This document shows, one piece after another, positions 26,062-38,781 of a stretch of 64,000 nt of DNA. The stretch is from the NCBI RefSeq assembly GCF_001540865.1, contig NC_033637.1, forward strand, positions 4,111,349 to 4,175,348, written 5' to 3'. The DNA comes from Ananas comosus (taxonomy: Eukaryota; Streptophyta; Magnoliopsida; Poales; Bromeliaceae). The notes under the pieces are model-generated. The model had not been told where the DNA came from. It saw only the letters and a program-made list of their open reading frames with translations, and ran no database searches. A program made the translations under genes and the position numbers. Each line of letters opens with the position of its first letter. Position 1 is the first letter of the stretch.

Positions 26062-26614
26062 ATAAATTGTTGCCCGGACCCAGTCCAGCACATCAGCAGT
26101 GGTCCACCATGTAGATTTGAAAAATTCTCTTATACAGAATAAAAATTATGAGTTTAGGGGATTAATTAATATACGTCAGTGTTTTCTATATGTAAATTTA
26201 AGTTATCAGAATTGAACCAAACTACTAATAGCATAGTAGTAAGGTACTCGAGAGCCAGCTATGAGGTCGAAAGTTTGAGCCTCGTATGAGCATAAATTTG
26301 AGACTCACGTGCTTGGATTGGAGGAAGTCTATTATCTGATAATCACACCACATCATCTATAATCAGTTAATCATATTTTTTTAGGATAAACGTGTAATAA
26401 AAATATTTTTTAAAAAAACATGATGGGATGGGTAAACTACGAAGGCGTATTTAGATGGCCGGAGACACGACGTCAGTAATGTGACTTTTATGTTCTAGAC
26501 TTTTTCCTTAGATATAGAGGTTCTGGATAGCGGGACCAATGGTAGAAAAAAAAAAAAGCACTATTATTGGGTGGTCCGCAGCTGGCGTGGTGGACTAGTT
26601 CTAGGTAATAATTC
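26062..26614. mobile_element. Inverted-repeat element upstream of FRO, composite
   Basis: Arms of about 45 bp are inverted: left TTGCCCGGACCCAGTCCAGC, right, inward, TTACCTAGAACTAGTCCACC. The interior carries the CATGATGGGATGGGTAAACT block also found in the 12.9-13.5 kb element, so it is probably nested. Non-coding. Confidence 0.5.
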
Positions 26615-27050
26615 CAACTGGTTGAGGCCTCTCCTTTTTGGGTGCTCCACCAAGGCTAATGGAGGAAGGTTGATAGGTCCACCAAAGATCTCAACAATTG
26701 TGCACTGTAGATAAGGGGTGGTAATGTAAAGAACGCAATATTGGGAGGGCTATGAAAAGTGGGAGAATGTCAAAGACTCATCATATTGGAATGTTGAGGC
26801 TAGTCAACTAGAATTGCAATTTTAAGACCACAAAAGAACCCACTGTTTGGAGAGGACACTTACCAAATTGATAGTTCAACTTTAATTCTTTAAATGACAA
26901 GTGGGTTGCCATCATGATCCATTTGTGGAATGTAAAGGTGTTTCTAGTAGCTAAAACAACAAGATTTTAAGATTTTAAGTGACAATCAATACATACCGTG
27001 TCCATCGAATATTTACAAGATACTATTCCTGTGTTGTTTGTATAGCTTAA

Positions 27051-27606
27051 CATTCTCTTTTCTTTAAAAGAAAAGAAAAGAGAATGTTAAGCTGACAGAC
27101 TGCTGACTCGTGGATTGAGGGTCGATCAACACTGTGTCTTCTGTGCCTTCTACACGGAAAATTACGACCATCTTTTCTCCAACTGTATCTTCACTCGTTA
27201 TCTCCTACTCACTATGGAGGGGCAGTTTCCTTTGACCGATGCTCTAGGGGACGTTCGAGATCTCTGGACCCTAACTGCCAACACCACCGACGCTGCTCTG
27301 AGATCAAAACGCCTTTGTCGCCTTGCTGGAATCTGGTGGATCGTCTGGACGGAAAGAGATAATTCCATCTTCCGTGCATTATCCCACAACGTTCTTCGCT
27401 CTTCCGATAGGTTGAGAATTTTGTTGGCTGAGTGGTCCGCGAACATCTGATTTTTTTTTTCTTTTTTTCTTTTTTTCTGGCTCTTTGCTCTCCGGAAGCC
27501 CTAGCTGCTTCCACCCTGTTTCGCTTAGTTCACTTCCACTTAATGAATGAAGCGGGTAGCTTGCTACCTTTTCTCAAACAAAAAAAAAAACATTCTCTTT
27601 TCTTTA
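27051..27606 (+). mobile_element. 5'-truncated LINE (L1-type) with target-site duplication
   Basis: Flanked by a 16-bp direct repeat CATTCTCTTTTCTTTA at 27051-27066 and 27591-27606, with a poly(A) tail before the second copy. The body keeps the end of the reverse-transcriptase ORF: about 27115-27450 encodes a zinc-binding (zf-RVT-like) segment with CVFCAFYTENYDHLFSNC (C-x2-C...H-x4-C) followed by GIWWIVWTERDNSIFR, a pattern frequent in plant L1 ORF2 C-termini. After the stop comes a T-rich stretch and a tail containing GAAGCGGGTAGCTTGCTACC before the A-run. The element lies between FRO and PHT2;1. The exact TSD and intact frame suggest a fairly recent insertion. Confidence 0.85.
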
Positions 27607-28272
27607 GAACTAATAAATAGTTATCTCAATAAAATTTAAAAAATGATAAAAATATATAACAATTAGAATATATTAGTACCAATAAGGCTAATTTATGATC
27701 GGCATATATTGGCACTGCACGGCATGTAGCATGTCGTACCATACTAGCAAGTTTTCGATACGATCCTGTGATACGACACAAATCCTTGCTCAACAGCCTA
27801 TAATACAGAAATTAAGTATTATAGCCTATGATAGGACCCCTTGATATAAAATTTCAGGTTTGAGAGAAATTTCAGTTTTTTTTTTTTCTCCCTAGTTTGC
27901 CTAAAACGTGAAATTCAATTTCTTTAAAACCGAAAAGCATCACAGCAGGATCATTTTTCTGCTTTTTTTTGTTTGCGTATTTTTCTTTGCTTCATGAAAT
28001 TTTTTTCTTGTTAACCAGTCCCAGTGATACTAACTCCCTGAAACACATTGTTACAAGCAAATTTTGCAAAATTCATGGAATCACTGTACTTTTAGTCCAA
28101 TCCACATGAGCCCAACCAGAAAAGTGTTCTTGAATCTTCTCAAAACAGAGTTTCTGATAAGTAATCCCCAAAATGAAAATCAAAAGAGATTAAAAAAAAA
28201 AAGGGAAAAATATAGCTTATGATCATCTTTGTGTCTCTACTTGCATCTACAGTTCACATCATGAAAGAAATG

Positions 28273-28276
<4 letters not shown>

Positions 28277-28313
<37 letters not shown>
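28277..28313. repeat. (AC)n microsatellite
   Basis: About 18 AC units, roughly 230 bp downstream of the PHT2;1 stop codon. Confidence 0.95.
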
Positions 28314-28316
<3 letters not shown>

Positions 28317-28539
28317 TCACAATTGTATGAACGAAAATTGGCTTCTGCACCGAAAGCACTTCTTGCTGCAGCACTCTTTTCTGCTAACCATCAGTTTTCT
28401 GACAGGCAGGAGATGATCATTAACTATGATCAACCTTCTAAAATTCGCTTGATCTTTCTCTCCAATCTGCTATATCTTCTTGGTTGCACCAAAATATTTC
28501 CAAATAATCAGAATAAATGATACCTGTCTTGTGAATCAA

Positions 28540-31312
28540 TCAAACAAAACTGGGCAAAATCTTGGTTAAGATCCAGGTGTAGATAACAGATAGAAGAGCG
28601 CCAACAGGAATTGTGACCACCCAGGAAGCAACAATCTCTCTCACGGTCTCCGCTCGCACGCTGTTCAATCCCCTGGCGAATCCAACGCCCATGACTGCGC
28701 CTACGAGCGTGTGCGTGGCAGAGATTGGCAGCCCGAGCTTCGATGCCACGAGAACCACAGAAGCAGCTGCGAACTCCGCTGCGAACCCCCTCGTTGGTGT
28801 GAGCTCTGTTATCTTCCTGCCGATTGTGGAAATCACCCTGTACCCCCACATCATCAGCCCCGCGACGATCCCGAATCCACCCCACGCAAGAACATCGGTG
28901 GGGATGACTATTTCGGCCCCGCTCGCGCCGCCATGCAGGATGGATAGTGCGGCCGCCAGAGGGCCGATGGCGTTCGACACATCGTTCCCCCCGTGCGTGA
29001 ACGACATGAAGCAAGCCGACAGCACTTGCATGTAACCGAAGACGCCGTACACGATCTCCAGCTGGGCTCCTGTCGGGCCCGCGATGTTGGATAGAAATCC
29101 GATGCTCTGAACATGCGGTTTCTCTGTCGGTGCAGGTTTCTCTGCTTCGGTGGATAGGAGGTGTCCGAGTTGTTTATGGATGACGCGGCTGACGATGACT
29201 GCCCCTGCAGTTCCGCAGGCCAAGGCCTGTGCTAGCGCAATTGGAAAGATCTTGCTAAGAGGAAATGCGGAGAAGGAGATTCCGGTGACGCCTAAGAAAA
29301 CAGCTATCGGTGCAGCAGCTGCTGCAGCCTGACCGGGGTTTGGCGCACTATATACAAACTGAAGAAGAAACAACACTAAAAATGTTAGCACAGGTTAAGG
29401 CCAATTGCAATTCGGCCGTAAATCAAGTTTAAAGAGAGGAACAACATTTGTTTCGTAGTCGAACATGACAACAAAAACTGAGAATGTCATCTAACTGTCG
29501 GTTCGATTCCATGAAAATGGTTTCCCCAAGATCGGCATGTAACTCATGACTAGCGTTGTTATGATCAATAAAGAAATTAATGTTTTTATTGATCGAAGAA
29601 ACGAGATTGCTATAGTAAACGCATCTTAGGCTCTTTTCCACAATGTGTCAGTTTTAAACAGGGCATGAGGCATGTTATTTGTAAGCAAGGAATGGAGCAG
29701 CTTACCCTGCGTATGCATTTGTAAACAAGGAATGAAACAGCTGCTCCCATGAGAGGAGAGATGACCCACGAAGAAGTAACTCGCGCCAAGGAACTCCAGA
29801 AAACAGCGCCGACGCCTCCATAAACAAGCCCGAAGCCGACCATGGCTCCGACAATACAATGCGTCGTAGAGACGGGCCAACCGTAGAAAGAAGCCACCTA
29901 AAACGAGAAAAAAAAAAAACCATCATTTAGTATTAGACTAAGCATCGACGAACTTTCACATACCTTTCTACGTAATTAAAACAGCTGAAGAAACACACAG
30001 ATGAAACTTCTAACGAAAGAGCACTATGCCGTTCTTTAGTCCCTTCCTATTTTCAACGCGCTTCGTTTGAGTAAAATTCACTAAATGCATTTAGTATTTT
30101 GCCGACAAAAAGAAAATGTTACGTAAATGCGATAAGAGTTCACAGAGATATTAACAATCTGAAAAGTACATTATATAGATGAGATTATATACGGCACAAT
30201 TTCGCAGATTAATGGTCCATTCGTGGGCTATTGTTCGTTTCAGCAATCATTCAAGACACTTCCACATTTGATACTTCCAATTTAGAATTTTAGACGTAGT
30301 AATTCTTACGATTGTATAGTCTAGTAAGCAGCATGCTAGAGCAGAGTAAAAACACTATTATATCCGAGCATGCATTCTCATGTACGTGTCTGACTAAAAA
30401 CATTGCAAACTTCAGAGACAAGTTTATGGTAAAAATCTCATTGGAATGTTTTCGTCACGGAATCCTAACAACTGGTACAAAAGAACGGATTTATAATAAT
30501 TGGTATCGAGTCGGGCTGCGGATTGTCCACGTAGGTTTCTCTATGAGCAATGCAGTATATGAACTTATTAAGACCTGCAGCCAGGTGCCGGCGGCAGCGA
30601 GGGAGGAGAGGAGGCCGGCGAAGAGCAGGGAGTCGTTGGCGCGGAAGACGGAGGCGACGAGGATGCCCTTCTGCATGGTGCTGGTGACGTGGGTGCCCAT
30701 GAGGAAGGCGCCCGCGAACTCCAGCACGGCGGCCGTCAGCACCGCCTGCCGCAGCGTCAGCGCCCCCGACCCCACCGACGTCCCCATCGCGTTCGCCACG
30801 TCGTTCGCGCCGATGTTCCACGCCATGTAGAACCCCGACAGCAGCGTCGCGTGCGCCAGCGCCCGCGTCTTCAGCCCGCCGCCGCCGCCCGTCACCGACG
30901 GCATCGCCAGCGGCAGCGCCAGAGCCGCGAAGGCGATCGCCGCGCACACGGCGAAGGCCGTCCGCGACGACACGCCGAAGGCCCGGGCCATCTCCGGCAG
31001 CTCGGCCGTGGCGGCGGCGGCATCCGGGCGGCGATCGTCGCCGGCCTCGGCGAGGGACGAGGATGCGGTGGCCGAAGGAACGAACTGGAGGCGGCGGAGC
31101 GAAAGCGAAAGCGAAAGCGAAAGTGAAGGAGAATGCGACGGAGAACGGTAATTCACGAGACCCGAAGAAGAAGAAGAAGAGTCGGATGGCGACGGAGAAA
31201 AGATGTTGTAATAGTTTTGAATTACGCGAATGCGAGGATTCGAATTGCGGAGAAAGAAGGGGTTGTTGTTGTGTTTGGTTGGGGTGAAGTTGGGAGAGGA
31301 GAGGCTAATCAT
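28540..31312 (-). CDS. PHT2;1: Chloroplast inner-envelope phosphate transporter PHT2;1 (PHO4/PiT family), complete
   Basis: Low-affinity H+- or Na+-coupled phosphate importer of the plastid envelope. Exons, complement: 30575-31312 (246 codons), 29706-29897 (64 codons), 28540-29358 (272 codons plus stop), all phase 0, giving 582 residues; Arabidopsis PHT2;1 is about the same length. The two signature repeats of the PiT fold are visible: GANDVANAMG at 168-177 and GGNDVSNAIG at 433-442. Hydrophobic segments surround both, with a hydrophilic loop (about 372-395) between the halves. Residues 1 to about 110 are Ser/Pro/Arg-rich and fit a plastid transit peptide; they include a Ser run and SPSLSLSLSLSL coded by microsatellite-like DNA. 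Exon 1 is very GC-rich over its transporter portion, as in many monocot genes. Introns are 677 and 347 bp. The orthology call is confident; splice sites are predicted. Confidence 0.96.
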
Positions 31313-31536
31313 GATGAAGTGTTGAGAGGGAGAGGAGGAGAGATTATGGTGAAGGGGTGTGGGTGTAGTTCGACTTTTTGTTTTTTCTTTTTTTTGGGGT
31401 TTTCCAATTTTTGGGGGAAGTGTTAACTCTTTTAGTTTAATTAGGTGGTGGAAGAAGTGGAGACGCAGCTGAAACTGGGGAATGAGTGGTGGGGGTGGAG
31501 GGAACTAAGATTCCCTCCTCATCCACAACTGCCCAC

Positions 31537-31550
31537 TATATATATTTATA
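31537..31550 (-). promoter_or_regulatory. Probable TATA box of the PHT2;1 gene
   Basis: On the minus strand this reads TATAAATATATATA, about 225 bp upstream of the PHT2;1 ATG at 31312. It is followed by a moderately GC-rich stretch suitable as a leader of about 190 bases. A purine/pyrimidine-rich leader (CT-rich on the coding strand) lies between it and the ATG. No transcript evidence is available. Confidence 0.45.
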
Positions 31551-32666
31551 ACTGTAGCAACCGCTATATCCATATCCTCCTCCAAAATCACGGAAAATCA
31601 TCGCATTCGCAGTGTTTGACAAAATATTCTAAATATATTGTAAAGTTTAATGTTTTCAAACTTGGATCAGATAGTGATTCGAAAATAATATTATTGGGTC
31701 AGAAATTACTGGTTGAACAGTAATATCAGTATTACATCATAAATATTTAATTATTAATTTAATTTTACTTTGTATTATTTTAGTATCATATTTGATTATA
31801 AAATAATAATTTTTAGACTAAATTAAATAGATATACATTTTCAAGCTTCTGACTTTAAGCTGTTGAATTCTAATATAACTTATTAAAAGAATCCGGCCGG
31901 TTTGGTTAAAATCAAATTAAGCAGTTCGCCGGCTTGATAGTTGAATCGCCAATTTGACTGATTAAAAGCGATTTTTTTAACTTATCTGATTTAGAGGACT
32001 GAATTGAACTGTTTTATAAAGTAGGTCACAGTCAGACTAGTGAAATCGACTAGTTCAACCTCATTTTTTATATTATTGATATTTAAGTATGAGATTGGAC
32101 TCATAGTTTGAGTCTCGGCAGTTTAGATATTATTGTCAGAAGACAATAATCCGATTCTTTAAAAAAGAAGAAAGAAAATTTCTCGCATTATTGTTGTTTT
32201 CAACTTATCTTCTACCAAAAAGAACGTTTATTAGTTTTTACATTTTGTAAGTTTAAGATTTTGAAATGATTGTTAAATTATGATGCGTGATAAAATGGAA
32301 ATTAATAGGTAAATAATGTTTGTGATATTTTAATATAGTAGATTTGTATGAATTAAATGAAATTATTCAATAAACCATGAATTTTTGTAGGTGTAATAAA
32401 GAAATATTCATCTGTCTAGTTCTATATTAACTTGCAATTATGGCAATTACTAATACATAAATATTCTACTACTTAAACAAATATCTATTAGTATTTTTTT
32501 ATGATAAATTTTGTATTTGCTAGAATGTGGCGATATTTCTAAAACTTTTTGAGAGGTCAAAAAATCTGTAATATTGGGAATAAAATCAAAATTTTTAAAG
32601 TTCATATGCGTATTTCAAAATGCACTTGTATCCATATATATATTCAAAATTGGGGCACCCAGTAAC

Positions 32667-32923
32667 GGGCAAAAATTGTATGGGCATGGTCCCCAAACTA
32701 AAAGTTTGGGGACGGTGCAGATGAGCGCTACGTGGCTGGCGTGTGCCCATCCTGGCCCTCCCTTCCTCTCCATCAGCGTCTTTCTCTCTCTCTCTCCCTA
32801 AAAATTGAGGCCCATGTTTTTTTTTTTTGTTTGCCTCATAGGGAAGGGCGAGGATGGGCACGCGCGGCCATGCGGTGCCCATCTGCGTCGTCCCCAAACT
32901 GATGTCCATAAAATTTTTGCCCC
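32667..32923. mobile_element. Short inverted-repeat element ('GGGCAAAAATT' ends)
   Basis: About 256 bp with ends GGGCAAAAATTGTATGGGCA and, from the right, GGGGCAAAAATTTTATGGAC, each followed by a GGTCCCCAAACT-like phrase. The GC-rich interior has no gene. Confidence 0.6.
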
Positions 32924-33242
32924 TCAATGAACACCTGTTTATTGCTTAATTATTTTTTCATTCCATGGGCCTCCGTGTGCTAAATACAAAAGCAATAAAA
33001 AATAGAAGCCCAATAATGACGGGCCGGATTGCAATATCAGGCCCATGGGCTAGAAAGCCTGTTTTGGTATTTGAGGGGTTTAGGTTTTAGAGTTTAAGGT
33101 TTGCAACATCCTAGGGCTGGCAATCCAACTTGCGTTCAGCTCGAAATAAGGTCGAGATCGATTGCTCATTTAATAAATAACCTGAACATGAGCTGTGGGT
33201 CAACTTGCTTGTGTTTGTCTCGATATAGCTCGTGTATATATA

Positions 33243-33913
33243 TAGAAATAGGCTACTATACTATTAATAACATTAAGTCATTGGAACTATTAGGTTTTCG
33301 TTCCTTGGATTAAAAGATGTGTAGTTAGGATGATAGTGATATCCTAAAGTTGAGTGGGTAATTGATTGAATAGTATGATCTAATGGGCTGAAATAGTCAA
33401 AGGGGTTGATCTAAAGGCAAAAAACTTAATAGCACCAAATGCTTGGTAAACTCTATCGTATAGGATCCTTCGTACTTATCAGTCATTTTTAATGATAGAT
33501 CATTCGAATCGACGATCCTAAATATGATTTAGAATATTTAAAATTCTTAAAAATCAAGTTTCATACTTTTTTTAATTATAATAAAGTCCATCAAACGGGC
33601 ATAAAATGAATAGTCAAAATTGAACGGCTTTCTAAAATTAGAGAATCAAATTCTTCAATTTAAGATTAAAATTATTGATCTTTATCTAGATAGTAAATAA
33701 AATTTTTATCAAAAAATCGACCAATTTCAATTCTTTTACATCAATAGACTAACAATTATCCCATACTGGCGTTAATTATCAACTTTAAGATTTTTTTATC
33801 ATAAGGTAAATGATATAAAAAATTTATGAATTGATTTGAAAGGTTTATTATTGAAAGTGGTTTATGAGCATGAAGAAAATCATACTCATAAGAATAAGAG
33901 TGTAGTAGCCAGA

Positions 33914-33917
<4 letters not shown>
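33243..33917. mobile_element. Family B element joined to a truncated family A element
   Basis: 33243 to about 33455 matches family B (GGCTACTATACTATTAATAA..., GTATGATCTAATGGG). From about 33460 to 33917 is the body of family A with a decayed left hairpin, ending GTGTAGTAGCCAGACTC before (TC)n(TA)n. The join lacks the usual TA tract, so one inserted in or recombined with the other. Confidence 0.5.
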
Positions 33918-33950
<33 letters not shown>

Positions 33951-34402
33951 CAAATTTCTACTATTTGAATTTTAGGCGAACCCAGCTGAAAAAGGAATTA
34001 TATTTTGTAATTTAATTATTAAATTAAGATTCTAATTTTCTGAAATTTTTTAAACTTTTTATCCAGTAGGATTGACAATCTAGCTTGTTGTTTGCAAGCC
34101 AGCTTGTGTTTCGCTCGTAAATAAACAAAAGGAATACGAGTTGAATTTTTTAACTTAATATTTGAACAAGCTAATTTATGTTCAGCTCGTTTAATAAGCA
34201 AGAGAATACGATCTGATCTCCGCTCACTCGTGTTCGGCTGGTTTACGGTCCTACAATGTGCAAATTTGTTCACGTCTCTCTATGGTACAGCCGTAACGCC
34301 TAGTTTGGAATTGTACGCTTCAAAGCCATCAAAATTTTAAAAATATTTTGAAGCCTTATTGTCCTGAATCCTTTACTGTCCTGAATCCTTACGCTGCGGA
34401 AC

Positions 34403-34829
34403 GGACAAAAATTATATGGGGAATGGCCCCAAACATATTTGTTTGGGGCCACTCCCGATGGGCCTTTTTTTGGTGAACCCGGTGCATTAGTTTTGTTTTA
34501 AAATTTTATTCTTTATTTTTTAATTATAAATTAATAATATATATTATGATATTTTAAAAATATATGTAAAATAATTTAAAATTTAGGGTTTAAAATTCTT
34601 TTACATATATATTAAATATCATAAAATATATATATCTATTATATTAAATTAAAATTAAATTTTTAAAATAAAAAATAGTGAACCGGGTGCACCGGAAAAA
34701 AGGCCCTACACCCCCAAGAGGCAGAGCAGCGGGGACAGTGGCCCGCGTGGCTCGGGTGCCACGTCAGGGTCTATCGAGAATGTTCGCAAAAAAATTTTGT
34801 GGAGGTGGTGTCCATAAAATTTTTGCCCC
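34403..34829. mobile_element. Nested inverted-repeat element, same ends as the 32.67-kb copy
   Basis: Outer ends GGACAAAAATTATATGG and, from the right, GGGGCAAAAATTTTATGGAC. An inner AT-rich inverted repeat (about 34464-34708) has ends GGGCCTTTTTTTGGTGAACC and GGGCCTTTTTTCCGGTGCAC. No coding content. Confidence 0.55.
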
Positions 34830-36344
34830 TGCCGAAACGGTCAATAAAAAGTGGCCAAAATGAATTATCCAGTTGTCATTCACTATCAGAGAAGTGAACA
34901 CTTTCTAATTTTTGAAGTCTCTAAAATCTAAAATTTGGCTTCGTTTGGTTCGAATATAAAAGTCTCTAAATTTGAACACTTTCTAATTTTTGAAGTCTCT
35001 AAAATCTAATAAAAGCCTCTAAATTTGGCTTCGTTTGGTTCGATTATAAATAAGAATTATTTATTTTAGAAATAAGTATAAATTCAGATATAAGTCTGGA
35101 ATATATCAATTTTACATTTGAGTGAAAATTATTTTATTCCCGAGAATAAGAAAAATAAAATTTGTTTTGGATAAATAAAATGAAATAAGAATAATAGTGG
35201 GTAGTTATAAATAGAAAATAATGATATTGCCCCTTATATTATACTTGAATTTAAAATTTTAAATTTAAATATATAATTTTTAAATTTTAAAAACTTAAAA
35301 TATAAATTTACAAATTATAAATTTTAAAATTTAAAATATAAATATAAATTTTTTTAAAAAATTAAATAGGGGTGGGAACAATTGTTCAAACCCCTATTCC
35401 CACACAAGGGTGGGATAACGGATTATCCCAGGATAACCCGTTAGGGGGTGGGATAGCAATCCCACCCCTTTTTATTTGTGATTGGGGATACGCGGGATAA
35501 ACCCTTATCCCCTAAATTGTCCCCTAACCAAATAGAGGGATTAGTTTGGGTATAAAAAAGAACTGCTTATTTCAATTATAAATACAAATTCAGGTATAAG
35601 GAGATATTAAAATAAGTTTTTATTTGGATGAAAATTAGATTTTTTTTAAAAAATGAGATAAATAGTATTTAAATGGTTAGATTGAAATAACAAAAATAAA
35701 ACTAATTATAATTTTAAATTAATAATATTTTATTTAATTAATTAAAAGTAATTTAATAAATTAAAAATTTTATTAGTTATGAATATTATATAAGATAATA
35801 AAAATATAATAATTAATTAACTATATATTTAATTATTTAATTAATTTCAAAATATAATTTTACTTTTAAATTAATTAGTAAATTATTTAATTAGTTAGAT
35901 GATTTATTAAGAAATTAATTTAATTAGTTGGCCAATATAAATATTAGTTATTAGATCAGCACATTAAATAATTAATTCTTAATGAGCTGATTAACAATAA
36001 ATAATAAATTAATTAATTACTTAACTATTTAAAGAGTAGATAATAACTTAAATATATTAATTAAATTAATTAATAAGTTAATATAATAATTAAATTTTAA
36101 TTTTAATTTTAACTAAGCCTGTTTCTAAGTGGGAATAAGCTTGTTTAAGGGGAGTGGAATAACTGTCCCATCTTTATTCTCCCTTATTTCTAATCATGGA
36201 GAATTACAATTTTCAAACTCCAAAACTAGCGTTTGGGTATAAGAGCTCTTATTCCCCTCTTTAAGCTCTTATTCTCTTCTTTATATTTAAATTTAAACAC
36301 TATCTAAAAGTAACTAAGACTAAGTTTATATAATCTTTAGAGTC

Positions 36345-37195
36345 TGTTTGTTTTATCGTAAGTAAGGAGGGAGAAGTAATTTTCGACGAAATTTATTGCT
36401 TCCACTGTTTAGTTCACTACAGTGTTAGTACGGTCGAAAGTCTAGTTCATAAAAAATACCAAAATTGACTTCGCTCTCCCATGAGGGCACGTTTGTTTCA
36501 ACGTAAGTAGACTTGGGGTGGAAGTAGACTTTGAGTTGAAGTGGAGTTGGGGTGAAAATTAGTTTACTTATGCTGTTTGTTTCTAACGGTAGAAGTATAG
36601 TTCTGCGAGTTCTGTTGTTTGTTTGGTAGGAAATAGATGATGTAAAAAGTGTAGCTCTCCACCCCCGGTACACTTACCTTCAAAGTGATATTATTATCTA
36701 TTTTGTAACTTATAGTGAATAATAAATTATAATAAATAAAAAGTAATATAATTATATATGTATATAATTATATATATGTATAATTTTAAAATAAAATTTG
36801 AAAAAATTATATTATTTGTTTGCATATAAATTATAATAAAGCAACAAATAAAACTCTAAAGTTAAAAAATTATTAACATTTAACAAATTCATTTTTCATC
36901 ATTTTCTAAATATACAAATTAAACAAAAAATATATTAAAACTTACCTAATCAAATTTGATCAAATATTTTAGAAGAGGTAACCCTAACACAATAATCCAT
37001 TCTTGTCTTTTTTTCACTTTACCGGAATTGACTTTGCCCCATGGGAGGGTGAAGTCAAGTTCATTATTTTAGGTGAACTGAATTTTCGGGCGTAATAAAA
37101 TTACGGTGAACCAAACAGCGAAAGTGATCAGTTCTTACCGAAAATCACTTTTCCCGTCCCACTTCCACCCCACTTCCCTTGAAACAAACAGGGTG
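36345..37195. mobile_element. Inner inverted-repeat element with 'CTGTTTG' ends
   Basis: Left GTCTGTTTGTTTTATCGTAA, right, inward, CCCTGTTTGTTTCAAGGGAA. Both arms carry CTGTTTGGTTCAC/CTGTTTAGTTCAC further in. Repeated GTTTGTTTC phrases in between suggest yet another nested piece. Confidence 0.5.
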
Positions 37196-37573
37196 AGGTG
37201 AAGTCAATTTCGGTGAAGTGAGGGAAGAGGGAAAAAAATTATAAAATATGTAGTGGACAACTTAATTATAGTGACTTGTTTATGATTACTTTCTTTCTAA
37301 TTGTATTTCATCCAAATATATTTAATTATGATAGTAATTCATGTTTTATTTAGATTGCGTGTTTAAAATATGATGAAATTTGATTAGTTAAGTTTCAACA
37401 TATTTTTTATTTAATTTGCACATTTAAAATATGATAAAAATTAATTTATGAAATGTTATGAATTCTTAAACTTTAAGTGATGTTTGGATTGGGTACAAGA
37501 GGGGGGATAAGGGCCTTAACACCACTCTGGTACCCAAACACTAATTTTGGTGGGTGGTATCCATTATTCCCTT

Positions 37574-37576
<3 letters not shown>

Positions 37577-37619
<43 letters not shown>
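37577..37619. repeat. (TC)n microsatellite
   Basis: About 21 TC units within the 3.1-kb fold-back element. Confidence 0.95.
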
Positions 37620-37621
<2 letters not shown>

Positions 37622-38781
37622 GAGAGAGAGGCAGATTTTTGTTTTAAATTAGAATTTAAATTTTTAAAATTTATAATTTTGAAATTAAAATTTTAAATTT
37701 AATTTTTTTAAATTTAAATTTTAAATTTGATATTTACAAATTTTTAAATTTAAAATTTGATATTATATATTTTTCAAATTTAAATTTCGTCTAGAATTTA
37801 AAATTTAAAATTTAAAATTTAAAATTTTGAAATTTAAAAATTGAGAATTTAAATTTTAAATTTTAATTTAAAATTTAAAATTTAAAATTATAAATGTAAA
37901 ATTTAAAAATTCAAATTTAAATATAATGAGAGGGGTAATATTATTATTTTCTATTTATAATTATCTACTATTCTTCTTATTTTATCTTTTCTATCCAAAC
38001 GCTATTTTTTTTATTCACAGGAACAATCTAATTTTCATCTAAACGTAAAATTGATCCAGTTTTCGCTTATATCTAAACTTGTACATATATCCGGAATAAA
38101 TAGTTCTTATTTATACCAAAATCAAACGAAGCCTTAGAAGTTTATCTGTTGCATTAGTATAATTTATATACAAAAAATTAATATAATTATTTTAAATTTT
38201 ATTTTATAACTGTATAGAAATATAATTATATTATGTTTTTATTTTTTATAATTTAACTTATTTAAGCAATCAACTTTTTTTAGTAAGTAACCCCACATGA
38301 GAGTAAACATCACGAGACACTATGAGAGTGGTACTCTCTATATAGTGTCAACATTTTTAAAGTAGTTTATAGGTAAACAATAAGTTATCAGATAAGACCT
38401 ATGTTATATAAAAACATAAGCAAACGACTAATCTTCCACCTAAAATATGGTAAAAAATAATCATCCTTTTTATACGATCGAAAAATGAATCCTTTATAAT
38501 ATAATAAATAATGTGAAAAGCATTTTCATCTACTAATTTAAACTTTCATATTGGTTCAATTCATCTAATAAATAAGTCAGTGTTTATGTTTCCGTATTGG
38601 ACAACTCTTTTAGAAAATATACAGCTCATTAACACACCCTCAACTTTTGATTATTTTGATTTATTAAATATGAATATTAAAAATTATTATTTTTTGACAA
38701 TTATTTAAGTTTTTGGAAGAAAACATTTATCTCATATTTTTTAACATGATATCAAAACTAATTCTGAACATTTTTTTATTA

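Larger units (their letters stand above)
35029..38136. mobile_element. 3.1-kb fold-back element with nested copies
   Basis: The ends are inverted and alike over about 200 bp: left GGCTTCGTTTGGTTCGATTA, right, inward, GGCTTCGTTTGATTTTGGTA, both followed by TATAAATAAGAA. Inside are AT-only palindromic stretches of AAATTTAAAATTT type (about 35240-35360 and 37640-37920), a shorter related unit near 35540, and another inverted-repeat element at about 36345-37195. The first 90 bases of the window are a further diverged copy of the end sequence. No coding content. Confidence 0.6.

Noticed and set aside
30689..31426. Plus-strand Arg/Gly-rich frames
   Set aside because: Antisense shadows of the GC-rich PHT2;1 exon 1.
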